Made by a program: the position numbers and the translations under genes. Source: Proteus appendicitidis (GTDB lineage Bacteria; Pseudomonadota; Gammaproteobacteria; Enterobacterales; Enterobacteriaceae). Taken from it: a stretch of DNA of 64,000 nt. The DNA is taken from positions 682,001-746,000 of the forward strand of contig NZ_CP127389.1 of assembly GCF_030271835.1 (NCBI RefSeq). Reading direction: 5' to 3'. The notes below the pieces were generated by a model. It was given only the letters and a program-made list of their open reading frames with translations. It ran no database searches and was not told where the DNA came from. This document shows positions 1 to 12,095 of this stretch, in pieces. Within the stretch, counting starts at the first letter, position 1. The number at the start of each line of letters is the position of its first letter.

Positions 1-630
1 GAATTTGTTTCATCACTCTTGGTGAATAAGTTAGGGGTAAAGTTTCTTGCTATTGGCGATGATTTTCGCTTTGGCAAAAACCGTGAAGGTGATTTCCATT
101 TTTTACAACAAGCCGGTGTTAGATATGGATTTGAAGTCGCGAATACAGAAAGTTATTGCGATAAAGGATTGCGTATCAGTAGCACTGCGGTACGAGAAGC
201 GTTACTCAATGATGATTTAGTTCTTGCTGAATCACTACTAGGACACCCTTACAGCGTTTGTGGGCGTGTTGTTCATGGTAATGAATTGGGTAGAACCATT
301 GGTTTTCCGACAGCCAATATTCCTATGAAACGCTTAGTTGCACCAGTTAAAGGCGTTTATGCCGTTGATGTCTATTTATCAGATAATCAATCACCTTTAC
401 CCGGTGTGGCAAATATCGGAAGTCGTCCTACTGTACAAGGGAAGGGCGTACAATTAGAAGTTCATTTAATCGACGTTAATATGGATTTATATGGACGTCG
501 TATTGATGTTGTGTTACGAAAGAAATTACGTAATGAACAGCGATTTGCATCATTGGATGCATTGAAGCAGCAAATCGCAGATGATGTGGCTACTGCTAGG
601 GATTTTTTATCGCAGCGGTCGGAGTCATAA
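1..630 (+). CDS. ribF: Bifunctional riboflavin kinase / FAD synthetase, 5' truncated by the window edge
   Basis: RibF phosphorylates riboflavin to FMN and adenylates FMN to FAD in the cytoplasm. The reading frame is open from base 1, so the gene starts upstream; a TTG at 19 is internal and not a real start. The visible part begins near the end of the adenylyltransferase domain (motif GDDFRFG) and contains the whole flavokinase domain, with GRVVHGNELGRTIGFPTAN as the nucleotide and flavin binding stretch. About 209 residues are present against roughly 313 in E. coli, so about 100 N-terminal residues are missing. It is followed after 29 bp by ileS, as in E. coli. Confidence 0.95.
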   Translation, partial: EFVSSLLVNKLGVKFLAIGDDFRFGKNREGDFHFLQQAGVRYGFEVANTESYCDKGLRISSTAVREALLNDDLVLAESLLGHPYSVCGRVVHGNELGRTIGFPTANIPMKRLVAPVKGVYAVDVYLSDNQSPLPGVANIGSRPTVQGKGVQLEVHLIDVNMDLYGRRIDVVLRKKLRNEQRFASLDALKQQIADDVATARDFLSQRSES

Positions 631-659
631 ACTAGCGGAAAATTGGAACTGAGAATCGA

Positions 660-3470
660 ATGAGTGACTATAAAAATACCCTGAACTTACCAGAAACAGG
701 GTTCCCTATGCGCGGGGATTTAGCAAAGCGCGAGCCAGAGATGTTATCACGTTGGTACAAAGAAGGTTTGTATCAAGCAATTCGTCAGGCTAAAAGTGGT
801 AAGAAAACATTTATTTTGCACGATGGCCCTCCATACGCCAACGGCAATATTCATATTGGTCACTCAGTAAACAAAATTCTCAAAGATATTATTATTAAAT
901 CCAAAGGGCTGTCAGGCTTTGATTCTCCGTACATTCCAGGATGGGATTGTCACGGATTACCTATCGAACTAAAAGTTGAACAAATCGTAGGTAAACCAGG
1001 AGAGAAAATATCTGCAGCGCAATTCCGCGAGGAATGCCGTAAATACGCTTACGAGCAAATTGAAGCACAGAAAAAAGATTTTATTCGTTTAGGTGTTCTA
1101 GGAGATTGGGAAAAACCTTATCTTACAATGGACTATAAAACTGAAGCGAATACTATCCGTGCATTAGCGCGCATTATCGCAAATGGTCACCTGTTAAAAG
1201 GGGCTAAACCTGTTCACTGGTGTACTGCATGTGGTTCATCGCTGGCAGAAGCTGAAGTTGAATATTACGATAAAACTTCACCTTCGATTGATGTGCGTTT
1301 CACCGCCGTTGATCCAAACGCAGTTGCTGCAAAATTCCATGCAACAACAGATAAGCCTATTTCTTTGGTTATCTGGACAACAACGCCTTGGACATTACCT
1401 GCTAACCGCGCTATCGCATTAAATGCTGAATTTAATTACGCGTTAGTCTCTTTTAACGATGAATGCGTGATTTTAGCCGCTGATCTTGTTGAAGGCGTAA
1501 TGAAGCGTATTGGCGTAACAAGCTGGACTGTTTTAGGCGAATGCAAGGGTGCTGATTTAGAACTACTGCGCTTTAATCATCCATTTATGGGCTTTGATGT
1601 ACCTGCAATTTTAGGTGATCACGTTACTTTAGAAGCGGGTACAGGTGCTGTTCATACTGCACCAGGCCACGGCCCTGATGACTTCGTTGTTGGTCAAAAA
1701 TACGGTTTAGAAGTCGCAAACCCAGTTGGTCCAAATGGTTGTTACTTGGCTGGTACTTATCCAACATTAGATGGCGTGTTTGTTTTTAAAGCGAATGATG
1801 TGATTGTAGAGCTGTTAAAAGAAAAAGGCGCTCTATTACATCACGAAGCCATGCAACACAGTTATCCATGTTGCTGGAGACATAAAACTCCGGTTATTTT
1901 CCGTGCTACACCACAATGGTTTATTGGCATGGATAAAAACGGTTTACGTCAGCAATCATTAAAAGAGATCAAAGGTGTTAAATGGATCCCTGATTGGGGT
2001 CAAGCACGTATTGAATCAATGGTTGAAAACCGTCCTGACTGGTGTATCTCTCGTCAGCGTACTTGGGGAACGCCAATGTCTCTGTTTGTTCACAAAGAGA
2101 CTCAAGAGCCACATCCACGTACTTTAGAGTTAATGGAAGAAGTGGCAAAACGTGTTGAAGTGAGTGGTATTCAAGCATGGTGGGATTTAGATATCCGCGA
2201 AGTGCTGGGTGATGAAGCTGACGATTACATGAAAACGCCAGATACACTGGATGTTTGGTTCGATTCAGGATCAACACACTCAACAGTTGTTGATGCGCGT
2301 CCTGAATTCCACGGCAATTCAGCAGATATGTACTTAGAAGGCTCTGACCAACATCGTGGCTGGTTTATGTCTTCACTGATGATCTCGACTGCAATCAAAG
2401 GCAAAGCGCCTTACCGTGAAGTGTTAACGCATGGTTTTACCGTAGATGGACAAGGCCGTAAAATGTCTAAATCTATCGGTAACACAGTAAGCCCACAAGA
2501 TGTAATGGATAAACTGGGCGCTGATATCCTACGTTTATGGGTTGCATCAACAGATTACACAGGTGAAATTGCGGTATCTGATGAGATCTTAAAACGTTCA
2601 GCAGATACTTATCGCCGTATTCGTAATACTGCGCGTTTCTTCTTAGCTAACTTAAATGGATTTGATCCTGCAAAACACCAAGTTAAGCCAGAAGATATGG
2701 TCACGTTAGATCGCTGGGCAGTAGGTCGTGCGAAAGCAGCACAAGCGGATATCCTAAAACATTATGAAAATTATGATTTCCATAATGTTATTCAGCGCCT
2801 GATGCAGTTCTGTTCAGTGGAAATGGGGTCTTTCTACTTAGATATCATCAAAGACAGACAGTACACCGCGAAAAGCGATAGCATTGCTCGTCGTAGTTGC
2901 CAAACAGCGTTATTCCATATCTGTGAAGCATTAGTTCGTTGGATGGCGCCAGTTATGTCATTCACTGCAGATGAGATCTGGAATGAGTTACCAGGCGAAC
3001 GTGCAAAATATGTCTTAACGGAAGAATGGTATACCGATTTATTCGGCTTAGATGCGTCAGAAACCTTAAATGATGACTACTGGGCTGAATTACTTGCCGT
3101 TCGTGGTGAAGTCAACAAAGTATTAGAGCAAGCGCGTACAGATAAACAACTGCGTGGCTCTTTAGAAGCCTCAGTAACGCTGTATGCAGATAAAGCTTTA
3201 GCAGATAAGTTAAATGCGTTAGGTAACGAACTACGTTTTGTTTTATTAACTTCTCAAGCGAAAGTGGCAGATATTAATGAAGCACCAGAAACAGCATTAG
3301 CTTCTGATATGGCGGGTTTAAAAATCGCCTTTAACAAAGCAGATGGCGAAAAATGCCCTCGTTGTTGGCATTATGCGACAGATATCGGTCAAGTAGCGGA
3401 ACACGCTGAATTATGCGGACGCTGTGTTACTAACGTAGCCGGTAACGGTGAAGAACGTAAGTTTGCTTAA
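660..3470 (+). CDS. ileS: Isoleucyl-tRNA synthetase
   Basis: This class I aminoacyl-tRNA synthetase charges tRNA-Ile with isoleucine in the cytoplasm. The 936-residue length matches E. coli IleS (about 938). The HIGH motif is seen in [13 protein letters not shown] near residue 57, and KMSKS in [13 protein letters not shown] near residue 600. The editing (CP1) insertion lies between them with [14 protein letters not shown]-terminal zinc site is shown by the cysteine pairs CPRCW and CGRC in the last 40 residues. The ATG start gives the usual N-terminus with [13 protein letters not shown]. It lies between ribF and lspA, with only 3 bp before lspA, so it is probably cotranscribed. Confidence 0.98.
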   Translation: MSDYKNTLNLPETGFPMRGDLAKREPEMLSRWYKEGLYQAIRQAKSGKKTFILHDGPPYANGNIHIGHSVNKILKDIIIKSKGLSGFDSPYIPGWDCHGLPIELKVEQIVGKPGEKISAAQFREECRKYAYEQIEAQKKDFIRLGVLGDWEKPYLTMDYKTEANTIRALARIIANGHLLKGAKPVHWCTACGSSLAEAEVEYYDKTSPSIDVRFTAVDPNAVAAKFHATTDKPISLVIWTTTPWTLPANRAIALNAEFNYALVSFNDECVILAADLVEGVMKRIGVTSWTVLGECKGADLELLRFNHPFMGFDVPAILGDHVTLEAGTGAVHTAPGHGPDDFVVGQKYGLEVANPVGPNGCYLAGTYPTLDGVFVFKANDVIVELLKEKGALLHHEAMQHSYPCCWRHKTPVIFRATPQWFIGMDKNGLRQQSLKEIKGVKWIPDWGQARIESMVENRPDWCISRQRTWGTPMSLFVHKETQEPHPRTLELMEEVAKRVEVSGIQAWWDLDIREVLGDEADDYMKTPDTLDVWFDSGSTHSTVVDARPEFHGNSADMYLEGSDQHRGWFMSSLMISTAIKGKAPYREVLTHGFTVDGQGRKMSKSIGNTVSPQDVMDKLGADILRLWVASTDYTGEIAVSDEILKRSADTYRRIRNTARFFLANLNGFDPAKHQVKPEDMVTLDRWAVGRAKAAQADILKHYENYDFHNVIQRLMQFCSVEMGSFYLDIIKDRQYTAKSDSIARRSCQTALFHICEALVRWMAPVMSFTADEIWNELPGERAKYVLTEEWYTDLFGLDASETLNDDYWAELLAVRGEVNKVLEQARTDKQLRGSLEASVTLYADKALADKLNALGNELRFVLLTSQAKVADINEAPETALASDMAGLKIAFNKADGEKCPRCWHYATDIGQVAEHAELCGRCVTNVAGNGEERKFA

Positions 3471-3473
3471 TTA

Positions 3474-3989
3474 ATGAAGAAAACACTTTGCTCTACAGGT
3501 TTACGCTGGCTATGGCTAGCTGTCGCCGTAGTGGTGTTGGATTTAGGAACGAAACAGTATTTCATGCAGACATTTCGTCTGTATGAATCTGTTGCCGTGA
3601 TGCCTTTTTTCAACTTCACTTACGCCCATAACTATGGTGCAGCCTTTAGCTTTTTAGCAGATAAAGGGGGATGGCAACGTTGGTTTTTTGCACTGATTGC
3701 ATTGGCAATCTGCATTACTTTATTGGTAATGATGTATAAAAACAAAGCGAGTGCCAAACTAAGTAACATTGCTTATGCGCTCATTATTGGCGGAGCATTG
3801 GGTAATCTCTCTGATCGTCTGATCCACGGGTTTGTCATCGACTTTCTTGATGTTTATATCGGAGATTGGCATTGGCCGACCTTTAATATTGCTGATATGG
3901 GCATTTGTATTGGTGCAGGGCTTATTATTATTGAGAGCTTTTTTCCTGATAAAAATGCCAGCCCTCAAGATACAAAAAAGCAAAAGTAA
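3474..3989 (+). CDS. lspA: Lipoprotein signal peptidase (signal peptidase II)
   Basis: LspA is an inner-membrane aspartyl protease that removes signal peptides from prolipoproteins after diacylglyceryl transfer. The 171 residues contain four hydrophobic segments. The two catalytic aspartates sit in NLSDR (D114) and FNIAD (D141), and the family motif [10 protein letters not shown] is present near residue 51. It starts 3 bp after the ileS stop. The RNase T2-like and 5'-nucleotidase lipoproteins later in this window would be clients of this enzyme. Confidence 0.97.
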   Translation: MKKTLCSTGLRWLWLAVAVVVLDLGTKQYFMQTFRLYESVAVMPFFNFTYAHNYGAAFSFLADKGGWQRWFFALIALAICITLLVMMYKNKASAKLSNIAYALIIGGALGNLSDRLIHGFVIDFLDVYIGDWHWPTFNIADMGICIGAGLIIIESFFPDKNASPQDTKKQK

Positions 3990-4012
3990 TCAGACAAGAA
4001 GTTAACTAAAAT

Positions 4013-4036
4013 AACCCCTGCCTTATGGCGGGGGTT
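4013..4036 (+). other. Intercistronic hairpin between lspA and fkpB
   Basis: A 10-bp stem (aacccctgcc with ggcgggggtt, one G-T pair) closes on the loop ttat. There is no T-run after it, so it is probably not an intrinsic terminator; it may stabilise or process the ileS-lspA message. The role is inferred. Confidence 0.5.
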
Positions 4037-4058
4037 ACGCTTAATAGAAGGTATTAGT

Positions 4059-4529
4059 ATGGTTATGCAGGTACTCAACGACAGCGCTGTGTTGCTGAAT
4101 TTCACTTTAAAGTTAGCCGATGGCTCTGTTGCTGAATCTACACAAGCGCATGGTAAACCCGCCCTTTTTCGTTTAGGTGATGAAAGTTTATCGCCAGCCT
4201 TAGAAGCTGAATTATTGGGATTATCAACGGGAGATAAAAAAACCTTTACGCTTGCGGGTGAACATCTTTTTGGTAAATACAATCCCGACTTGCTCCAATA
4301 CTTTATGCCTTCTGACTTTGTAGAGTCTGGTGTGCCTGAGGCAGGCACTATCATGCTATTTACAGCAATGAATGGCAGTGAAATGCCGGGCATTGTAAGA
4401 GATGTCACTGAAGATTCTGTAACCGTTGATTTTAATCATCCGTTAGCATCAGAAGAAGTGACATTTGATATTGAAGTTGTCAGCATCAATCCTGAGGAGG
4501 AAACAACACATGCAAATACTGCTGGCTAA
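4059..4529 (+). CDS. fkpB: FKBP-type peptidyl-prolyl cis-trans isomerase
   Basis: FkpB (SlpA) is a small cytoplasmic FKBP-family proline isomerase and chaperone. The 156 residues compare with about 149 in E. coli. Recognisable segments are [36 protein letters not shown] and [20 protein letters not shown], with the insert-in-flap domain in the middle. ATG codons occur at 4059 and 4065; the first is used here, but the second is possible. The last 20 bases overlap the start of ispH, implying translational coupling, and the ribosome binding site of ispH lies inside fkpB. Confidence 0.95.
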   Translation: MVMQVLNDSAVLLNFTLKLADGSVAESTQAHGKPALFRLGDESLSPALEAELLGLSTGDKKTFTLAGEHLFGKYNPDLLQYFMPSDFVESGVPEAGTIMLFTAMNGSEMPGIVRDVTEDSVTVDFNHPLASEEVTFDIEVVSINPEEETTHANTAG

Positions 4530-5463
4530 CCCACGAGGCTTTTGTGCGGGTGTTGACCGAGCTATCAGCATTGTTGACCGCGCTCTGGAAATCTATGGCG
4601 CACCTATTTATGTTCGTCACGAGGTCGTTCATAACCGCTATGTCGTTAACGACTTACGTGAACGTGGCGCTATTTTTATTGAAGAAATTTCAGAAGTCCC
4701 CGATAACGCGATTTTAATTTTTTCTGCACATGGTGTTTCTCAAGCTATTCGTCAAGAAGCTCGCTCACGTAATTTAACGATGCTTTATGATGCGACTTGT
4801 CCGTTAGTAACTAAAGTTCATATGGAAGTGGCAAGAGCGAGCCGTAAAGGCAAAGAAGCGATTTTAATCGGTCATGCAGGACACCCAGAAGTTGAAGGCA
4901 CAATGGGGCAATACAATAACCCTGAAGGGGGAATGTATTTAGTTGAGTCGCCAGCTGATGTGTGGAAATTAGAAGTGAAAGATGAAGATAATCTTTGCTT
5001 TATGACTCAAACAACGCTTTCTGTTGATGATACATCTGAAGTGATTGATGCTTTAAATGCACGCTTCCCCAAAATTATTGGGCCTCGTAAAGATGATATC
5101 TGTTACGCAACAACCAATCGCCAAGAAGCTGCGAGAGAGCTTGCTGAAAAAGCGGATGTTGTATTTGTCGTTGGCTCTAAAAACTCATCAAACTCTAATC
5201 GTCTAGCGGAGCTTGCACAGCGTGCAGGTAAGCCTTCTTATCTGATCGATAGTTTTGAAGATATTGATGAGTCATGGGTGGCTAATGCAAATATTGTTGG
5301 CGTTACAGCAGGGGCTTCAGCACCCGATATTTTGGTTCAACAAGTATTAGAACGTTTAAAGACCTTTGGTGCTGATGAGGTGATTGAATTATCAGGGCGT
5401 GAAGAAAATATTGTTTTTGAAGTACCTAAAGAGCTTCGCCTAGATTATAAAGTTATCGAATAA
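4510..5463 (+). CDS. ispH: 4-hydroxy-3-methylbut-2-enyl diphosphate reductase
   Basis: IspH is the last enzyme of the non-mevalonate isoprenoid pathway and makes IPP and DMAPP from HMBPP using a [4Fe-4S] cluster. The start is ATG 4510, preceded by a strong gaggagg, giving [20 protein letters not shown] and 317 residues as in E. coli (316). A longer frame from 4465 exists but would place that ribosome binding site inside the gene. The three cluster cysteines are seen in RGFCAGV (C12), DATCPLV and DICYATTN. A terminator follows immediately. Confidence 0.97.
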   Translation: MQILLANPRGFCAGVDRAISIVDRALEIYGAPIYVRHEVVHNRYVVNDLRERGAIFIEEISEVPDNAILIFSAHGVSQAIRQEARSRNLTMLYDATCPLVTKVHMEVARASRKGKEAILIGHAGHPEVEGTMGQYNNPEGGMYLVESPADVWKLEVKDEDNLCFMTQTTLSVDDTSEVIDALNARFPKIIGPRKDDICYATTNRQEAARELAEKADVVFVVGSKNSSNSNRLAELAQRAGKPSYLIDSFEDIDESWVANANIVGVTAGASAPDILVQQVLERLKTFGADEVIELSGREENIVFEVPKELRLDYKVIE

Positions 5464-5490
5464 TCTCACTTAAATGTGATAGTGAATTTA

Positions 5491-5521
5491 AAAAGCAGCG
5501 TGAATAACGCTGCTTTTTTTA
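5491..5521 (+). terminator. Intrinsic terminator after ispH
   Basis: A GC-containing stem (aaagcagcgt with acgctgcttt, loop gaata) is followed by a T-run. It ends the ileS-lspA-fkpB-ispH transcription unit. Confidence 0.9.
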
Positions 5522-5672
5522 TGTGTAAAGTAAAGTTAAATGAATAATCATGCTGTTCATCTCTTTTACTGATAATGACCACGATTTTGTGTGTTTTTCT
5601 TATCTTGAACGTTAAATGCTGGCATCAAGTGGATGACATCGCTAATCTGTAAACAATAAATAGAGACAATAA

Positions 5673-6518
<846 letters not shown>

Positions 6519-6541
6519 TTTATTAAATTTATAATGTAATG

Positions 6542-6576
6542 AAAACTCATGATTATTTTTTCAATTATGAGTTTTT
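6542..6576 (+). terminator. Intrinsic terminator after dapB
   Basis: An inverted repeat aaaactcat ... atgagttttt around an AT-rich loop ends in five T residues, 24 bp after the dapB stop. Confidence 0.75.
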
Positions 6577-6952
6577 ATTGATTTTTGTTCTTAATTATTT
6601 GTATGTGTGTTTTTTATATCTATTTTCTCTGTATTCTTGCCTATATTTCCTTTCTTAATGTCAAAAATCCTCTTTTTTTCCTATTTAAGATCAGTTTTTA
6701 AATTAACTTGGTAAGCAAACGGTTAAATTTGTAAGATCGCTGGTGTAAATTGTCACTTAGATGACTAATTTGCTAATAATTGATATTTTTTAAATTAAAA
6801 AGGTGTTTTTTCTAGACATCTGCTTGTTCGATCTTTAGAATGCGCCCAATTTGCCAAAAATTTGCCCAATTTTATGTTTTTGGCATTGATTTAGAGTCTT
6901 AAATCTGAATTAATATGCATGAAATGTGATTTATTATTCTCTGGAGGGCGTT
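6577..6952 (+). promoter_or_regulatory. carAB control region
   Basis: This gene-free stretch between dapB and carA is the expected place for the tandem carAB promoters. Its last 120 bp resemble the E. coli carAB leader as I remember it, including tttagagtcttaaatctgaa and ttctctggaggg. By analogy an upstream pyrimidine-responsive promoter and a downstream arginine-repressed promoter should lie here. Only the downstream ARG boxes are read with confidence. Confidence 0.65.
6904..6942 (+). promoter_or_regulatory. Tandem ARG boxes (ArgR operator) in front of carA
   Basis: Two imperfect 18-bp palindromes lie 21 bp apart: one at 6904-6921 (tgaattaatatgca core) and one at 6925-6942 (tgtgatttattattct core). 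They fit the ArgR consensus TGAAT-N6-ATTCA loosely and sit exactly where the E. coli carAB operator lies. ArgR with arginine is expected to repress the promoter here. Confidence 0.75.
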
Positions 6953-8116
6953 TTGATTAGAAAAGCTATACTGGTTCTAGAAGATGGGACCGAATTCCAC
7001 GGCAAGTCGATTGGCGCAGAAGGCGCCGCCATCGGTGAAGTCGTTTTTAATACTTCCATGACCGGTTATCAAGAAATATTAACCGACCCTTCTTACTCCC
7101 AACAAATTGTTACTCTCACTTATCCCCACATTGGCAATACCGGCGTTAATCGTTCAGACGAAGAATCAGAAACAATCCATGCTCAAGGTTTAATTATTCG
7201 CGACTTACCATTAGTGATGAGCAACTATCGTGCTGAAGAAACGTTATCTGATTATCTTAAACGCCATAACATTGTTGCGATAGCGGATATTGATACACGT
7301 AAATTAACGCGCTTATTGAGAGAAAAAGGCGCGCAAAACGGCTGTATTATCGCTGGTAAACATCCCGATACCAAACTTGTCCTCGAAAAAGCTAAAGCCT
7401 TTCCCGGCTTAAAAGGCATGGATTTAGCCAAAACAGTCACCGTCAAACAGCCTTACTCGTGGACTCAAGGAAGTTGGACACTAGAAAATGAATTACCAGA
7501 AGCTAAATTAGCGACTGAATTGCCATTGCATATTGTGGCGTATGATTTCGGTGTGAAACGTAATATTTTACGTATGCTGGTGGATAGAGGATGCCAAGTT
7601 ACTGTGGTACCCGCTCAAACGTCAGCTCAAGATGTGTTAGCGCTTTCTCCTGATGGTATTTTTCTTTCCAATGGTCCCGGGGATCCAGAGCCTTGTGATT
7701 ATGCCATTAATGCCATTCAAACCTTTTTAACCACTGATATTCCGGTATTTGGTATTTGTTTAGGGCATCAGCTATTAGCATTAGCTAGCGGTGCAAAAAC
7801 CATCAAAATGAAATTTGGTCACCACGGTGGTAATCATCCTGTTAAAGATTTAGATAAAAATACGGTGATGATCACAGCGCAAAATCATGGATTTGCCGTT
7901 GATGAAACCTCTCTTCCTGCCAATTTACGTGTGACACATAAATCTCTATTTGATGGTTCTTTACAAGGTATTCATCGCACGGATAAACCTGCATTCAGTT
8001 TCCAAGGTCACCCAGAAGCTAGCCCAGGGCCACATGATGCAGCACCGCTTTTTGATCACTTTATCGAGCTTATCGCGCAATATCGTCAAAACCTGCAATC
8101 AGTGACAACTAAATAA
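6953..8116 (+). CDS. carA: Carbamoyl-phosphate synthase small (glutaminase) subunit
   Basis: CarA hydrolyses glutamine and channels ammonia to CarB to make carbamoyl phosphate for arginine and pyrimidine synthesis. The start is TTG at 6953, 5 bp after ctggaggg, the same unusual start codon as in E. coli; a GTG at 6926 would place the ribosome binding site inside the gene. The product has 387 residues. The class I amidotransferase triad is visible: the Cys in GICLGHQ (residue 269) and His/Glu in [11 protein letters not shown]. It is followed after 17 bp by carB. Confidence 0.97.
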   Translation: MIRKAILVLEDGTEFHGKSIGAEGAAIGEVVFNTSMTGYQEILTDPSYSQQIVTLTYPHIGNTGVNRSDEESETIHAQGLIIRDLPLVMSNYRAEETLSDYLKRHNIVAIADIDTRKLTRLLREKGAQNGCIIAGKHPDTKLVLEKAKAFPGLKGMDLAKTVTVKQPYSWTQGSWTLENELPEAKLATELPLHIVAYDFGVKRNILRMLVDRGCQVTVVPAQTSAQDVLALSPDGIFLSNGPGDPEPCDYAINAIQTFLTTDIPVFGICLGHQLLALASGAKTIKMKFGHHGGNHPVKDLDKNTVMITAQNHGFAVDETSLPANLRVTHKSLFDGSLQGIHRTDKPAFSFQGHPEASPGPHDAAPLFDHFIELIAQYRQNLQSVTTK

Positions 8117-8133
8117 ATCAGGAGCGAAAGAAA

Positions 8134-11100
8134 ATGGCTAAAAGAACAGATATCAAAACAATCCTGATTTTAGGTGCTGGGCCGATTGTTATCGGGCAAG
8201 CGTGTGAATTTGACTATTCAGGCGCGCAAGCATGTAAAGCCCTACGTGAAGAGGGATATCGAGTTGTTTTGGTAAATTCAAATCCTGCAACCATTATGAC
8301 CGATCCTGAAATGGCCGATGCAACGTACATCGAGCCTATTCACTGGCAAGTTGTGAGAAAAATTATTGAAAAAGAGCGCCCTGATGCGGTATTGCCAACA
8401 ATGGGTGGGCAAACGGCACTGAACTGTGCGCTAGAGCTAGAGCGCCAAGGTGTCTTGGCTGAATTTGGCGTCACCATGATTGGTGCAACAGCCGATGCAA
8501 TTGATAAAGCAGAAGATAGACAACGCTTTGATAAAGCGATGAAAAAAATCGGTTTAGATACTGCGCGTTCAGGTATTGCACATAATCTTGATGAAGCCTT
8601 TGCTGTTGCTGAACAAGTGGGTTTTCCTTGTATTATTCGCCCTTCATTCACAATGGGCGGAACGGGGGGCGGGATCGCCTATAATCGTGAAGAATTTGAA
8701 GAAATTTGTACGCGAGGCTTAGATTTATCACCCACTAATGAACTGTTAATTGATGAATCTCTAATTGGTTGGAAAGAGTATGAAATGGAAGTTGTGCGTG
8801 ATAAAAACGACAACTGCATTATCGTCTGCTCTATCGAAAACTTCGATGCAATGGGAATTCATACAGGCGATTCCATTACCGTCGCGCCAGCACAAACACT
8901 TACTGACAAAGAATATCAAATTATGCGTAATGCCTCGATGGCGGTATTACGTGAAATAGGTGTTGAAACGGGCGGTTCTAACGTTCAGTTTGCTGTTGAT
9001 CCTAAAACAGGGCGCTTGATTGTTATCGAAATGAATCCTCGGGTTTCTCGTTCATCAGCGCTGGCATCTAAAGCGACAGGCTTCCCAATTGCGAAAGTCG
9101 CTGCAAAATTAGCTGTAGGTTACACCCTCGATGAGTTGATGAATGATATCACTGGAGGGCGAACACCAGCCTCTTTCGAACCTTCTATTGATTATGTTGT
9201 GACAAAAATTCCTCGCTTTAACTTTGAAAAATTTGCAGGAACCAATGACAGATTAACAACGCAAATGAAATCTGTTGGCGAAGTGATGGCAATTGGTAGA
9301 ACACAACAAGAATCTTTGCAAAAAGCATTACGAGGCCTCGAAGTGGGGGCGACAGGGTTTGATCCTAAAGTCGATTTAGACGACCCAGAAGCGTTAACGA
9401 AAATTCGCCGTGAGCTAAAAGAAGCAGGCTCTGACCGAATTTGGTATATCGCGGATGCCTTCCGAGCAGGGCTATCCGTTGATGGTGTATTTAACCTCAC
9501 CAATATTGATCGCTGGTTCTTAGTTCAAATAGAAGAAATCGTTCGCCTTGAAGAAAAAGTCAGCGAAGTCGGTATAAAAGGCTTAAATGCTGATTTCTTA
9601 CGTCAGTTAAAACGTAAAGGTTTTGCTGATGCACGTTTAGCTAAAATACTTAACGTAAAAGAGCCTGTTATTCGCCAGTTACGGGAGCAATATCAACTCC
9701 ATCCGGTCTATAAACGTGTTGATACTTGTGCAGCAGAATTTGCTACGGATACGGCTTATATGTACTCGACTTATGAAGAAGAGTGCGAGGCAAATCCACA
9801 TCAAGATAAACCTAAAGTCATGATCTTAGGTGGTGGACCAAACCGTATAGGGCAAGGAATAGAATTTGATTATTGCTGTGTTCATGCCGCGCTTGCGTTG
9901 CGTGAAGACGGTTACGAAACCATTATGGTGAACTGTAACCCTGAAACGGTTTCAACAGATTACGATACTTCTGACAGACTCTATTTTGAACCTGTCACAT
10001 TAGAAGATGTACTTGAAATTGTACGAATTGAAAAGCCGAAAGGGGTTATCGTGCAATATGGTGGACAAACACCATTAAAACTCGCCAGAGCGCTAGAAGC
10101 TGAAGGGGTGCCAGTTATTGGCACAACGCCAGATGCTATTGATAAAGCAGAAGATCGTGAACGTTTCCAAAAAGCAGTTGATAAATTAGGGCTTAAACAG
10201 CCTGAAAATGCCACTGTAACCGCTTTAGAAGAGGCTGTAGAAAAAGCACAATTGATTGGCTATCCGCTGGTGGTTCGTCCGTCTTATGTTCTTGGTGGAC
10301 GCGCAATGGAGATTGTTTACGATGAAGTCGATTTACGTCGCTATTTCCAAACCGCAGTGAGTGTGTCAAATGATGCGCCAGTGTTGTTAGACCGTTTTCT
10401 TGATGATGCAATTGAAGTCGATATTGATGCGATTTGTGACGGTAAGCAAGTCGTGATTGGCGGCATTATGGAGCATATCGAACAAGCGGGTGTTCACTCT
10501 GGTGACTCTGCTTGCTCATTGCCTGCTTATACCCTAAGCCAAGAAATTCAAGATGTGATGCGTAAGCAAGTCCGTGAGCTTGCGTTTGAATTAGGTGTAA
10601 AAGGGTTGATGAATGCACAATTTGCGGTGAAAGGTAACGATGTTTACCTTATCGAAGTCAATCCTCGTGCTGCTCGTACCGTACCTTTTGTGTCAAAAGC
10701 CACAGGTGTGCCATTAGCCAAAGTCGCTGCGCGTGTCATGATTGGTCAAAGCCTTGAAGAGCAGGGAGTTACAAAAGAAGTTATTCCACCTTATTACTCT
10801 GTAAAAGAGGTGGTTTTACCTTTCAATAAGTTTGCAGGTGTTGATCCGATTTTAGGACCTGAAATGCGTTCAACTGGTGAAGTGATGGGCGTTGGTGCAA
10901 CCTTTGCTCAAGCCTTTGCTAAAGCGATGTTAGGCAGCAGTTCTACCATGAAGAAAAAAGGCAGAGCGCTTCTTTCTGTGCGTGCTGGTGATAAAAAGCG
11001 AGTTGTTGATTTAGCAACGAAATTACTAAAAAGTGGATTTGAATTAGATGCTACACATGGTACAGCCATTGTATTAGGTGAGGCGGGAATAAACCCACGT

Positions 11101-11361
11101 TTAGTTAATAAGGTTCATGAAGGTCGGCCGCATATTGAAGATAGAATCAAAAATGGTGAATATGACTATATTGTTAATACGACTTCTGGTCGTCAAGCCA
11201 TTGAAGATTCTAAAATTATTCGTCGTAGTGCATTAAGATATAAAGTCCATTATGACACGACGTTAAATGGCGGGTTTGCGACAACGCTGTCATTAACAGC
11301 GGACCCTACGGAAAGTGTTATCTCAGTTCAAGAAATGCACGAAAAGATAAGTAAATCTTAA
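8134..11361 (+). CDS. carB: Carbamoyl-phosphate synthase large subunit
   Basis: CarB is the synthetase subunit, using two ATP to make carbamoyl phosphate from bicarbonate and ammonia. The 1075 residues match E. coli (1073). Two homologous halves are evident: the first begins [20 protein letters not shown] and the second, near residue 555, [20 protein letters not shown]. Each carries an ATP-grasp fold with an [15 protein letters not shown] or [15 protein letters not shown] segment. The C-terminal methylglyoxal-synthase-like allosteric domain follows. The ribosome binding site aggagcg precedes ATG 8134. Confidence 0.98.
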   Translation: MAKRTDIKTILILGAGPIVIGQACEFDYSGAQACKALREEGYRVVLVNSNPATIMTDPEMADATYIEPIHWQVVRKIIEKERPDAVLPTMGGQTALNCALELERQGVLAEFGVTMIGATADAIDKAEDRQRFDKAMKKIGLDTARSGIAHNLDEAFAVAEQVGFPCIIRPSFTMGGTGGGIAYNREEFEEICTRGLDLSPTNELLIDESLIGWKEYEMEVVRDKNDNCIIVCSIENFDAMGIHTGDSITVAPAQTLTDKEYQIMRNASMAVLREIGVETGGSNVQFAVDPKTGRLIVIEMNPRVSRSSALASKATGFPIAKVAAKLAVGYTLDELMNDITGGRTPASFEPSIDYVVTKIPRFNFEKFAGTNDRLTTQMKSVGEVMAIGRTQQESLQKALRGLEVGATGFDPKVDLDDPEALTKIRRELKEAGSDRIWYIADAFRAGLSVDGVFNLTNIDRWFLVQIEEIVRLEEKVSEVGIKGLNADFLRQLKRKGFADARLAKILNVKEPVIRQLREQYQLHPVYKRVDTCAAEFATDTAYMYSTYEEECEANPHQDKPKVMILGGGPNRIGQGIEFDYCCVHAALALREDGYETIMVNCNPETVSTDYDTSDRLYFEPVTLEDVLEIVRIEKPKGVIVQYGGQTPLKLARALEAEGVPVIGTTPDAIDKAEDRERFQKAVDKLGLKQPENATVTALEEAVEKAQLIGYPLVVRPSYVLGGRAMEIVYDEVDLRRYFQTAVSVSNDAPVLLDRFLDDAIEVDIDAICDGKQVVIGGIMEHIEQAGVHSGDSACSLPAYTLSQEIQDVMRKQVRELAFELGVKGLMNAQFAVKGNDVYLIEVNPRAARTVPFVSKATGVPLAKVAARVMIGQSLEEQGVTKEVIPPYYSVKEVVLPFNKFAGVDPILGPEMRSTGEVMGVGATFAQAFAKAMLGSSSTMKKKGRALLSVRAGDKKRVVDLATKLLKSGFELDATHGTAIVLGEAGINPRLVNKVHEGRPHIEDRIKNGEYDYIVNTTSGRQAIEDSKIIRRSALRYKVHYDTTLNGGFATTLSLTADPTESVISVQEMHEKISKS

Positions 11362-11384
11362 GGTTATTTATTGTTGTAATAATG

Positions 11385-11427
11385 ATCCCGAATATAAGGA
11401 GACTTGTATTCGGGATTTTTTATTTTT
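11385..11427 (+). terminator. Intrinsic terminator after carB
   Basis: The stem atcccgaata ... tattcgggat is followed directly by a T-rich run, 23 bp after the carB stop. Confidence 0.9.
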
Positions 11428-11446
11428 CTATTTGATATAAAAAAGA

Positions 11447-11474
11447 TAGCCCCAAATAAATTTATTTGGGGCTA
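11447..11474 (-). terminator. Perfect 28-bp palindrome, terminator-like on the minus strand
   Basis: tagccccaaataaa is followed directly by its exact reverse complement. Read on the minus strand, the hairpin runs into a T-run (tatctttttt), so it could end a transcript coming leftward from the hok-like locus, or act as a barrier between carB and that locus. The orientation is inferred from the T-run. Confidence 0.55.
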
Positions 11475-11838
11475 GTGCAAAACAAAGAAGTGGGTGCGGA
11501 TCTTTTTTTCAAGTAAGGAGTCAAGAAAATAAAATAAGTTAATTTCTTTGTTTTAGCGGGTTGATTTTGTCTTTTTTTGTCGCTTGAGTCAAGAGAAAAT
11601 TATTTTACGAGATTGAGTAACGTACTGTTTTAATTGGTTTAAATTTGTTATTTACTACGGATAAGGTATAGGGAATAGAGAAATTTCTGTTACTATATTG
11701 GCGGGTGCTTGGATCATTTTGGTTCAAGCATTTTGCAAGAGCCAAAAAGAGAAAAGCCCCGAATTCTATTTTCATAAAATCCGGGGACAGACTCAAACAT
11801 CAACAACTTGATTCTGTCTCCTTTTCCGAAAGGAGTCA
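11475..11838 (+). ncRNA. Structured leader region of a hok-type type I toxin mRNA
   Basis: This gene-free stretch lies directly upstream of the Hok-like ORF. It contains a hairpin with tgcttg at 11706 pairing caagca at 11725, then gaaaagccccg at 11752 and a stem ccccg (11757) with cgggg (11782). The leaders of Enterobacterial hok/gef loci contain similar gcgggtgcttg and gagaaaagcccc blocks, as I recall them. The string aaggagtcaa occurs at 11515 and again as the toxin ribosome binding region at 11830. A Sok-like antisense RNA would be expected on the minus strand, but I could not locate its promoter. Confidence 0.5.
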
Positions 11839-11988
11839 ATGAAATTGACGAAAATAACCTTATTTGGCATTACGGTTATCTGTGTGACTGTTCTATGTTT
11901 TACAATAATTGTAGGCGAACGATTATGTTCACTTAACATTAGTAATGGAAACACAGTCGTTCAAGCTATTTTGATGTGTAATAAATAG
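11839..11988 (+). CDS. Small membrane toxin of the Hok/Gef family
   Basis: The ORF encodes 49 residues starting MKLTKITLFGITVICVTVLC. It has a short basic N-terminus, one transmembrane helix (about residues 7-25) and a periplasmic tail with ERLCSLNISNGNTVVQA. The layout, and the LC plus V-x-A positions of the tail, match Hok, HokC and related toxins, which depolarise the inner membrane. A ribosome binding site aaaggag lies 5 bp before the ATG, and a terminator follows. The ORF is too short for most gene calls. Expression is presumably blocked by an antisense RNA. Identity is by eye, without a search. Confidence 0.75.
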   Translation: MKLTKITLFGITVICVTVLCFTIIVGERLCSLNISNGNTVVQAILMCNK

Positions 11989-11995
11989 CTTGGTT

Positions 11996-12023
11996 GGAGG
12001 GAGGTTTTCTCCCTCCCAATTTT
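11996..12023 (+). terminator. Intrinsic terminator after the hok-like gene
   Basis: An eight-pair GC-rich stem (ggagggag with ctccctcc) and a short T loop are followed by caattttt, 7 bp after the toxin stop codon. Confidence 0.85.
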
Positions 12024-12095
12024 TCTTCAAGTTGTCAGAGTTTTGGTACAAGCACCCTGTCTTTTAAATTATTTTTTGTGATAGTTGGATATAAA

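Noticed and set aside
11605..11796. 63-codon minus-strand frame in the hok leader region
   Set aside because: No ribosome binding site or recognisable domain; the region is better explained as the structured leader of the toxin mRNA.
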